From contig JAJYCJ010000015.1 of NCBI GenBank assembly GCA_021778515.1, positions 1 through 46,758 of the forward strand: a DNA stretch of 46,758 nucleotides. Direction: 5' to 3'. This DNA comes from Acidobacteriota bacterium. Its GTDB lineage: Bacteria > Acidobacteriota > UBA4820 > DSQY01. The number at the start of each line of letters is the position of its first letter. The first letter of the stretch is position 1. The notes below the pieces were generated by a model that saw nothing but the letters and a program-made list of their open reading frames with translations, was not told the DNA's origin and did not search any database. Below are positions 11,242 through 18,404 of this stretch, piece after piece. The position numbers were made by a program, and so were the translations under genes.

Positions 11242-11567
11242 CCCAAATTCCGCGATTGAAATGCGGGTGGCTTCGGCTATGGTTCAGGTTCACGGGGGGG
11301 AGACATTGTCTCTTGGACGGGGAGGGCCATGGGCTTCCTCCTCCGATTCGCAGGCAAAGCCTGACGAATCGTCGCGTTGCCCTCCGGGGCCCCGCCCCAC
11401 GGGCAAAGCCCGCTGGGGCCCCACCCCACCCTTGGGGCTTCCTCCCCCGGATCAAGTCCGGGGTCGGAGGCAACCCAAATTCCTTGGCGGGTGAAGACCG
11501 TCTTCCACGGAAACTACCATCCATGAGCCTTCCGGAGCCACTCCAATGTCCAATCGCGGGATTTGGG
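11242..11567. mobile_element. MITE-like non-autonomous element, copy 1 (326 bp)
   Basis: Terminal inverted repeats CCCAAATTCCGCGATTG / CAATCGCGGGATTTGGG (1 mismatch); flanked by direct repeats TTTAG at 11237-11241 and 11568-11572; about 95% identical by eye to 26136-26461, same length. Confidence 0.85.
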
Positions 11568-11568
11568 T

Positions 11569-12162
11569 TTAGCGAAGGCCGCTTCGATTCCATCGGCAGT
11601 TGGGGAACTCGTGCCGCAGGAAGCGAAAGAGATCCCGCCGGTCGAGCGGCGCGGTGAAGCAGTGCTGGACCCCCGAGCTCTCGGCCTCTTCGAGCACCTC
11701 CACGGAGGCGCTTTTGGTCACTCCGGCGAGTCTGACGTGGGAGGTGTCGGGTCCCTCCCGGAGTCGGCGGCAGATGGAGAGACCGTCCCAGGTAGGCGCA
11801 TCCAGGTCCACCAGCAGGAGGTGCGGGTCGAACGAGGTGATCAGAAGACCGCCCTCGAAGGCCGAGGCGGTGAGGGTGACCTGGAGGTCTTCGGACCAGA
11901 GTTCGATCTCCCGGAGCTCCCTCAGAAGCCTCTCCTCGGCGAGGACGAGGACCCGCGTCCGGCCCGATTGGAAATTCTCCGGCAGAGGCATGTGATGGGC
12001 GAGCAGGAAGGTGTCCAGATCCTGTCGGCGGATTCGCCGGTGCCCTCCCGGCGTGGTGTAGGCCGGAAGCCGGCCGGTATTGATCCAGTGGCGGATGGTG
12101 TAGGGGCTGACCTGGCAGTAGCGCCCCGCCTGCCACGTGCTCAATACGCTCCTGCGAGACAT
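11569..12162 (-). CDS. HTH (MerR/excisionase-type) DNA-binding plus receiver-like domain protein
   Basis: MSRRSVLSTWQAGRYCQVSPYTIRHWINTGRLPAYTTPGGHRRIRRQDLDTFL helix-turn-helix followed by a REC-like fold (LLLVDLDAPTWDGLSICRRLREG); start at the internal Met. Confidence 0.8.
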   Translation of the reverse strand: MSRRSVLSTWQAGRYCQVSPYTIRHWINTGRLPAYTTPGGHRRIRRQDLDTFLLAHHMPLPENFQSGRTRVLVLAEERLLRELREIELWSEDLQVTLTASAFEGGLLITSFDPHLLLVDLDAPTWDGLSICRRLREGPDTSHVRLAGVTKSASVEVLEEAESSGVQHCFTAPLDRRDLFRFLRHEFPNCRWNRSGLR

Positions 12163-12182
12163 GGCGGGTTCCCGGGCCTCCT

Positions 12183-12518
12183 TCACCCCACCTCGCGGTG
12201 CACGCCGGGCTCATTCGTCAGGATTCGGCCCTGCAACACGCCGCCGTCCTCCACCCGGAGGTGGCCGGCGCGGACGTCTCCGAGGATCTTGCCCGTGGGG
12301 CCGACAAGGGCATGGCCCGACACCCAGACGTTCCCCTCCAACACGCCGTGGACCGTCACGTCGCGTGCGGTCACTTCACCCTGGACGTGCCCCGCCTGGG
12401 CAATCGTCACCGTGAGTTTGGACCGAACGTTGCCCTCCACGGTGCCTTCGACCACCAGGTCGTCGTCGGTGACAATTCGGCCGGTGAAGCGGGTCGAGGC
12501 GTCGATGAGCGTCTCCAT
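12183..12518 (-). CDS. bactofilin (polymer-forming cytoskeletal protein)
   Basis: METLIDASTRFTGRIVTDDDLVVEGTVEGNVRSKLTVTIAQAGHVQGEVTARDVTVHGVLEGNV, typical DUF583 beta-helix; GGGGGAGG ribosome-binding site. Confidence 0.9.
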   Translation of the reverse strand: METLIDASTRFTGRIVTDDDLVVEGTVEGNVRSKLTVTIAQAGHVQGEVTARDVTVHGVLEGNVWVSGHALVGPTGKILGDVRAGHLRVEDGGVLQGRILTNEPGVHREVG

Positions 12519-12538
12519 GCAGGCGAACCTCCCCCATG

Positions 12539-12566
12539 AGTATACCCGCTCGGCCTTGGCCGACAA
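12539..12566 (-). promoter_or_regulatory. candidate promoter for the bactofilin operon
   Basis: On the minus strand TTGTCG, 16-nt spacer, TATACT, about 20 nt upstream of the bactofilin start codon. Confidence 0.4.
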
Positions 12567-12635
12567 AGGGTAAGCAGGACGACGGGGCCGTGAGGAGCGG
12601 TTTCCCGGGCGACCAGAGTTGGGTATACTTCCCCC

Positions 12636-13085
12636 ATGAAGCGGATGGCCGCGTTGTTGCTCTCGATCCTCTGGCTTCCCCTCCCAGGCCAGGAGCCCCC
12701 AGCCAAACGGCCCGCTCCGGCTCCGGCGAAGGAAGGTAGCCAGGAGCGCCTCTCGACGGCGCTGGAATGGGACCGCGACTTCGACCTCCTGCTCGAGGTC
12801 GAGAATCAGCCTACTCGCGCGCAAATCCTCATCGCCTCCCGCATCGAGGGCCTGGAAAAGCAGGAGGAGAGCCTTTCCAAACAACTGGCCGATCTGAAGG
12901 CGCGCTCGGCGTCGCTGGAAGGTACCTACACCACCGAGGCCCTCCTCAAGGAGATGCTGCGCGAGGGCGTCTCCGACCTCCAGTCGGTGCAGAGGAACCT
13001 GAAAGACGACACCGATCGGACGCAGGCTCGCCTCTTTGAAGTCCAGGCCGAGCTCGCCAGGCTTCGCCGAGAGGCCGGGAGATAG
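12636..13085 (+). CDS. secreted/periplasmic coiled-coil hypothetical protein
   Basis: Signal peptide MKRMAALLLSILWLPLPGQ, then heptad-like helical region; 3 nt before the next gene. Confidence 0.7.
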   Translation: MKRMAALLLSILWLPLPGQEPPAKRPAPAPAKEGSQERLSTALEWDRDFDLLLEVENQPTRAQILIASRIEGLEKQEESLSKQLADLKARSASLEGTYTTEALLKEMLREGVSDLQSVQRNLKDDTDRTQARLFEVQAELARLRREAGR

Positions 13086-13088
13086 TCC

Positions 13089-14453
13089 GTGCGGATCCTC
13101 CTGGCGGAAGATCGGGCCAGTCTCAGGATGGTCCTGGCGGAGACCCTGACCCGCGCCGGTTACCAAGTCGTGGAGGCGGCGGAGGGAAGGGCCGCTATGG
13201 CCCTCGTGGAGGAGGGCGGATTCGACCTCGCCCTCTTCGACCTCAAGATGCCGGTCCACAGCGGAACCCAACTGCTGCTGGCCAGCCGCGAGCGATGGCC
13301 GCTCGTTCCGGTAGTGCTCCTCACGGCCTACGGCTCCGTGGAGGTGGCCGTGTCCGCCATGAAGTCCGGCGCCTTCGACTTCCTCAGCAAACCCATAGAC
13401 ACGGACCACCTGCTCATCGTGGTGGAGAGGGCCCTTGATGCGAGCAGGCAGGAGCGTCGGCAGGAGAGCCTGGAGACCGAGCTGGGGCGCTCCCCGATCT
13501 TTCAAGGAATCGTGGGCGGGAGCGACGCGCTCCGGAAAGTGCAGGAGGAGGCGGCCAAGATCGCCCGCACGGATACGACCTGTCTGATCCTGGGCGAGAC
13601 GGGAGTGGGAAAGGAGCTCTTCGCCCGGGCGATCCACGATGGGGGGCCCCGCCGCGACGAGCCCTTCGTCGCCGTGAACTGCGCCGCCATCCCCGCCACC
13701 CTTCTGGAAAACGAGCTCTTCGGGCACGAGAAGGGCGCCTACACGGGCGCCCATGAATCCCGGATGGGACGATTCGAGCTGGCGCACCGCGGCACGATCT
13801 TCCTGGACGAGATCGGGGAGATGGGCCCCGAACTGCAGGCCAAGCTGCTGCGCGTCATCGAAGAAAAGCGCTTCACCAGGGTGGGCGGGACCCGTCCCGT
13901 GATCGTGGACGTGCGTGTCTTGTGCGCCACCAACCGGGAGCTGTCCGAACTGATCCGGGCCAAGCTCTTCCGGGAAGACCTCTACTACCGGCTGAGCGCC
14001 TTTCCCATCCGCATCCCCCCCCTCAGGGAACGCAGGGAGGACATACCGCCGCTGGCCGCCCACTTCGTGAATCACTTCCGGCAGGAACTCGCCAGACCCT
14101 CCCTGCGCCTGGTGCCCGAAGCGGAGGACTGGCTGGTTTCACAGCCGTGGCCCGGCAACGTGCGGGAGCTCATGAACCGGATCGAGCGGGCCGCCATCCT
14201 GGCGGAGGCCGACGGAGCCATCACGCCGGCCATTCTGGCCGGCGGCGGTGGCGGGACGTCCCCCTCGGTCGGCGTTCCCGAGTTCTCATCCCTGCAAGAT
14301 CCCGAGGAGTGGCTGCGGGAGGAGGAGCGTTGGCGGGCGGTCGAGATCCTTCGCCGGTGCGGCGGAGATAGGCGCCGGGCGGCCAGAATTCTGGGGCTCA
14401 CCCCCGTCCGAATGAACGAACTGCTGGCCCCTCAAGGCCAGGTGGAGCCGTGA
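13089..14453 (+). CDS. sigma-54-dependent NtrC-family response regulator
   Basis: REC domain (LFDLKMPVHSG, VVLLTAYG, LSKPID), AAA+ with GETGVGKELFARAIH and GAYTGA loop, C-terminal Fis-like HTH; GTG start. Confidence 0.93.
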   Translation: MRILLAEDRASLRMVLAETLTRAGYQVVEAAEGRAAMALVEEGGFDLALFDLKMPVHSGTQLLLASRERWPLVPVVLLTAYGSVEVAVSAMKSGAFDFLSKPIDTDHLLIVVERALDASRQERRQESLETELGRSPIFQGIVGGSDALRKVQEEAAKIARTDTTCLILGETGVGKELFARAIHDGGPRRDEPFVAVNCAAIPATLLENELFGHEKGAYTGAHESRMGRFELAHRGTIFLDEIGEMGPELQAKLLRVIEEKRFTRVGGTRPVIVDVRVLCATNRELSELIRAKLFREDLYYRLSAFPIRIPPLRERREDIPPLAAHFVNHFRQELARPSLRLVPEAEDWLVSQPWPGNVRELMNRIERAAILAEADGAITPAILAGGGGGTSPSVGVPEFSSLQDPEEWLREEERWRAVEILRRCGGDRRRAARILGLTPVRMNELLAPQGQVEP

Positions 14454-14504
14454 ACATCTTGGATCTAACTCACGTATACTGACACTCTTGCGTAGGAGCA
14501 AACG

Positions 14505-16286
14505 ATGGATGGTTCCGTAGGCGCAGGGCAGGTTCCGACCAAGCACACCCGATGGGGGCTCTGGATCTTCCTTGCCATCCTGGGGGTCATCGTGTTGGGC
14601 GGGTTCCTTTTGGTGGTGGGTTTCGCTTCGCTCGTGAGCACCAACCAGGTGGCCGTCAAACCGGACTCCACCCTGGTGCTTTCTCTGAGCAGTCCCTTTC
14701 AGGAGTCTCCACCCGATCCGATCGCCACCCAGATCTTCCACGAAAAAATCTACAACGTCTTCGACACCGTGAGGGCTCTCGACCGCGCGGCCAAGGACGA
14801 ACGCATCAAGAGCCTGCTCATCGAACCGGGGATGGGGGGCGGAACGGGCCTGGGGAAGCTGGAACAGCTCCGGTCGGCCGTGGAACGCTTCAAGAAGAGC
14901 GGCAAGCCGGTCTGGGCCTATTACGAATCGGCCAGCACCGGCGGATATTACGTGGCCTCCTGCGCGGACAAGGTCTACGCGCCACCGTCGGGCGATCTCA
15001 TCCTAATGGGACCCGCCATGGCGCTTCCCTTCTTCGGCGGCACCCTGAAGAAGTTCGGGATCGTGCCGCAGCTCTACCACATCGGCGCCTACAAGTCCTA
15101 CTCGGACACCTTCACCCGAACCGATGCCTCCGACGCCGAGAAGGAGGCCACCAACGCCATTCTCGACAGCTTCTACGGCCAGCTCGTGGACGGGATCGCC
15201 CAGGGACGCAAGCTCAGCCCGGACCAGGTCAAGGCGGCCATCGACATGGGATTCCTGTGGGGCGATCAGATGAAGCAGCAGCGCCTGGTGGACGACCTTC
15301 TCTACCAGGACCAAGTGGAACAGGGGCTCAAGAAGATCAACGGAAACAGGGAACGATGGAACCGAATCGACATGGCCGACTACCAGAACGACCACCGGAT
15401 CAACCTCCACGAGGGGGCGAAGAAAACCGTGGCCTATGTGGTGGCCAGCGGGGACATCGTCTCCGGGGAGAAGGGCTCGAGCAACATCGGCTCCGAGACG
15501 CTCATCCGTTGGCTGAGGAAGATCGGAGAGGATAGCGGGATCTCGGCGGTGGTCCTGAGGGTGGACAGCCCCGGCGGAGATGCCCTGGCTTCAGACGTGA
15601 TCTGGCGGCAGGTGCAGGTGCTCAGAAAGTCCAAGCCGGTCGTCGTCTCCATGTCTGACTTGGCCGCTTCTGGTGGGTACTACATCTCCATGGGCTCGGA
15701 CGGAATCGTTGCCGAGCCCGGGACCATCACCGGCTCCATCGGGGTGGTGACGGGGAAGTTCGTCATCAAGGGCCTCCTGGACTTCGTGGATTTCAACATG
15801 GAGATCATGAAGCGGGGTAAGAACTCCGACCTCTTCAGCTCCTACACGCCTTACACCCCCGAGCAGGAGCAGCTCATCCAGGGCCAGATGCAGAGCTTCT
15901 ACAAGACGTTCGTCCAGAAGGCCGCGGAGGGGCGCCATAAATCCTACGAGGCTATCGACCAGGTGGGGCAGGGCAGGATCTGGTCCGGCGAAGATGCCCT
16001 CAAGCTCGGGCTGGTGGACAAGCTCGGCGGGATCGAGGAGGCCATCGCGCTGGCCAAGGAGAAGGCGGGGATACCTCCGAAGGAGGCCGTCCATATCGTC
16101 ATGTACCCGAAACCGAAGACGATCCTTCAGGCCTTCCTCGAGGAGAAGACGGATTCGCTGGTCCGCGCCCGCGAGCGCAGCGAGGTGCCGCCCGAACTCT
16201 GGCAGCTCTATCAAGAATATGAGCAGGTGCGGCCCCTGGTGTCCGAACCCTTCTCGCTGTACACGCCCATCCGGGTGACGATGTAG
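14505..16286 (+). CDS. sppA: signal peptide peptidase SppA, long (67K-type) form
   Basis: 593 aa; STGGYYVASCADKVYA and VVSMSDLAASGGYYISMGSDGIVAEPGTITGSIGV, two ClpP/crotonase-like halves. Confidence 0.94.
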   Translation: MDGSVGAGQVPTKHTRWGLWIFLAILGVIVLGGFLLVVGFASLVSTNQVAVKPDSTLVLSLSSPFQESPPDPIATQIFHEKIYNVFDTVRALDRAAKDERIKSLLIEPGMGGGTGLGKLEQLRSAVERFKKSGKPVWAYYESASTGGYYVASCADKVYAPPSGDLILMGPAMALPFFGGTLKKFGIVPQLYHIGAYKSYSDTFTRTDASDAEKEATNAILDSFYGQLVDGIAQGRKLSPDQVKAAIDMGFLWGDQMKQQRLVDDLLYQDQVEQGLKKINGNRERWNRIDMADYQNDHRINLHEGAKKTVAYVVASGDIVSGEKGSSNIGSETLIRWLRKIGEDSGISAVVLRVDSPGGDALASDVIWRQVQVLRKSKPVVVSMSDLAASGGYYISMGSDGIVAEPGTITGSIGVVTGKFVIKGLLDFVDFNMEIMKRGKNSDLFSSYTPYTPEQEQLIQGQMQSFYKTFVQKAAEGRHKSYEAIDQVGQGRIWSGEDALKLGLVDKLGGIEEAIALAKEKAGIPPKEAVHIVMYPKPKTILQAFLEEKTDSLVRARERSEVPPELWQLYQEYEQVRPLVSEPFSLYTPIRVTM

Positions 16287-16335
16287 GAGGTTCTTGGATA
16301 GGTCGGGCAGTCGCTTGATGGACGGACCCGTCCGC

Positions 16336-16429
16336 CACTCCTGACGTGCGGGTCGGCCGGATGCGGGGACGAAGCCGTTTGTCCCCCATGAGGGAGGCTT
16401 TCCCTCCCTCTGCGAGGCCCGCAGGAGTG
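16336..16429. other. predicted multi-branched structured element (two hairpins inside an outer stem)
   Basis: Outer stem CACTCCTG (16336-16343)/CAGGAGTG (16422-16429); inner GGGGAC (16365-16370)/GTCCCC (16381-16386) and GAGGGAGG (16390-16397)/CCTCCCTC (16403-16410). Confidence 0.45.
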
Positions 16430-16564
16430 AGGTTCGCGCCTCGACAAGAATCAATCGGGCACCGGAGGGCTTTATGGTGCTGTCGCAGCGGAGAACCTCG
16501 CCCAGCCGAGCGGGGAAGCCATCCCCCGCCGCTCGGCTTGAATAGGACCAGAGAAATCAGGGGG

Positions 16565-16593
16565 TTGACTCCTCCCGCTGGATGGGTTAGTCT
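16565..16593 (+). promoter_or_regulatory. candidate promoter for the downstream lytic transglycosylase
   Basis: TTGACT (16565-16570), 17-nt spacer, TAGTCT (16588-16593). Confidence 0.4.
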
Positions 16594-16641
16594 GCCCGCG
16601 ACGCGGGGGGAGTGAACCACCCGCATGGAGGTCCTTGTCGA

Positions 16642-17256
16642 TTGAAAATCCACAACTTTCTGGTAGTTGCAATGCTGGGGGCGTGCGCTCTCCTGGTCAA
16701 CGTGTGGAGCAAGCCCCTCTCCTCTCCCAGCCCCGTGGCGGTGGTCGAGGCCAGGGACGGGTTGCGGCCGCTCAAGAACGAGGTGAGGCGCCTGCTCAAC
16801 GAGGCACTTCGCTACAACGGACAGCGGTGGTCCCAGGCCGACTTTGATCAGGCCTCCGCCGCGATCGTGCGGGTGGTGGTCACCTACCAGTACTCCCCGA
16901 TGCTCGTCCTGAGCCTCATCCAGATGGAGAGCTCCTTCCGGCTCGATGCCGTCTCCAGCCAGGGCGCGGTGGGGCTGACACAGATCCTCCCTTCCACCGC
17001 AGACGCCGTAGCCAAAGCGCTCCACAAAGCACCTTCCACCGCCGAGGAGCTGAAAGATCCCAGCCTCAACATCGAGCTCGGGTTTGCCTATCTATTCCAA
17101 CTGCAAGAGAGCCTGGGGTCTCAGGAGGCGGCCTTGGCCGCCTACAACGCAGGTCCGGCCGTTGTCCAACGCAGGGTGGGCCTGCCCCTTCCCATGGCCG
17201 AATACAGGCGGGAGATCTCGCGGGGTGAGGCGACGGTCTTCCACTGGATGAAATAA
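16642..17256 (+). CDS. lytic transglycosylase (SLT domain)
   Basis: LSLIQMESSFRLDAVSSQGAVGLTQILPSTA, AALAAYNAGPAVVQRR; TTG start with upstream GGAGG. Confidence 0.88.
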   Translation: MKIHNFLVVAMLGACALLVNVWSKPLSSPSPVAVVEARDGLRPLKNEVRRLLNEALRYNGQRWSQADFDQASAAIVRVVVTYQYSPMLVLSLIQMESSFRLDAVSSQGAVGLTQILPSTADAVAKALHKAPSTAEELKDPSLNIELGFAYLFQLQESLGSQEAALAAYNAGPAVVQRRVGLPLPMAEYRREISRGEATVFHWMK

Positions 17257-17345
17257 CCCAGCCCGCGATCGGTACCGGCCTTCAGGGATGATCTAGGGCA
17301 CCGCCCTGCCCTACAGTCTTGGGGTACGGTGTGAAGGAGGTCCGC

Positions 17346-17576
17346 ATGCCCGAAGGTTTTGATGCGCGTGTCCGCGAAGTGATCGCCAGGATCCGCCCCG
17401 CCTTGCAGATGGACGGGGGGGACATCGAAATCGTGGAAATCAAGGAGCCCAACCTGACGGTCCGGCTGGTGGGAGCCTGCCACGGCTGCCCCAGCGCGGT
17501 CTACACCCTCTACCAGGGCGTCTATGGTGAACTGAAGCGGAGCGTCCCCGAGTTCGGCGAACTCTTCGCCGTCTGA
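17346..17576 (+). CDS. NifU-like C-terminal (Fe-S scaffold) domain protein
   Basis: VREVIARIRPALQMDGGDIEIVEIKEPNLTVRLVGACHGCPSA; CxxC; AAGGAGGT ribosome-binding site. Confidence 0.9.
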   Translation: MPEGFDARVREVIARIRPALQMDGGDIEIVEIKEPNLTVRLVGACHGCPSAVYTLYQGVYGELKRSVPEFGELFAV

Positions 17577-17582
17577 ACTTTC

Positions 17583-18149
17583 GTGGCCCCCCCCCTGCCG
17601 CCGACCGTTCGGAAGAACCTGCTGGCCTTGGCCCGCAGGGCCATCGGAGTGTACCTGTCGGAGGGTCGAAGGCTGGTGGTCGGGGTGGACTGCCCCTCCG
17701 TGGCGCCCGAGCCCCGAGGGGCCTTCGTCACGCTGAAGCGCCGGGACGGAGCCCTGCGCGGGTGCATCGGAACTATCCTTCCCTCTGGCCCCCTGGATGA
17801 GACCGTGGCCCGCATGGCGGTGAGCGCCGCCGCTGAAGATCCCAGGTTTCCATCCGTCTCTCCGTCGGAGCTCCAAGAGCTGAACATCGAAATATCCGCG
17901 CTCACAGTGCCCGAGCCCGTGCGCGCCGTGGAGGCCATCGAGGTCGGCCGCCACGGGCTCATCGTGAGCCGGGGAGGCCGAAGGGGGCTTCTGCTTCCCC
18001 AGGTTCCAGTGGAGTGGGGCTGGGGCAAGCAGACGTTCTTGGAGCAGACCTGTCTGAAGGCTGGACTCCCGCGCGGTGCATGGAGGGAGCCCGGCACCCG
18101 CATGGAGTGGTTCGAGGCGGAGGTGTGGGGGGAGGAGGCTCCCGAATAG
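17583..18149 (+). CDS. AMMECR1-domain protein
   Basis: RGAFVTLKRRDGALRGCIGTILPSGPLDETVARMAVSAAAEDPRFPSVSPSELQELNIEISALTVPEPV, LLLPQVPVEWGW. Confidence 0.92.
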   Translation: MAPPLPPTVRKNLLALARRAIGVYLSEGRRLVVGVDCPSVAPEPRGAFVTLKRRDGALRGCIGTILPSGPLDETVARMAVSAAAEDPRFPSVSPSELQELNIEISALTVPEPVRAVEAIEVGRHGLIVSRGGRRGLLLPQVPVEWGWGKQTFLEQTCLKAGLPRGAWREPGTRMEWFEAEVWGEEAPE

Positions 18150-18189
18150 GGAGATGCTCCCGCCTCATGGTGAGCGCACGCGTGCCAGT

Positions 18190-18380
18190 GTGCCGTCCCT
18201 GAAATGGGATTACCATTGAAGCATGCGAAAGACGGCACGCGCAGGGGTGCGGGGAGGAAGCCTCCCCGTTCCTTCGGGGTGACGGCCCGCCGCAGGCGGG
18301 CGCCCTAGGGGCGGAGCCCCTTGGGAAGTGTTGTGTCCCGGGAAGAAGCCATGGTAAACACAAGACGGGGACACAACACT
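18190..18380. other. intergenic hairpin array (five inverted repeats)
   Basis: GTGCCGTC/GACGGCAC (18190-18238), GGGGAGG-aag-CCTCCCC (18251-18267), GCCCGCC-gca-GGCGGGC (18285-18301), AGGGGC-gga-GCCCCT (18307-18321), AGTGTTGTGTCCC/GGGACACAACACT (18327-18380). Confidence 0.65.
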
Positions 18381-18404
18381 GGACTCGGCATGAAAGGAGG
18401 CCTC

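Noticed and set aside
11256-11657. ORFs on both strands inside the 326-bp element (e.g. MRVASAMVQVHGGETLSLG..., ...PTPDLIRGRKPQGWGG...)
   Set aside because: Reading frames arise from the GC-rich hairpins; differences between copies do not look codon-structured and no domain is recognisable. Treated as a non-coding element.
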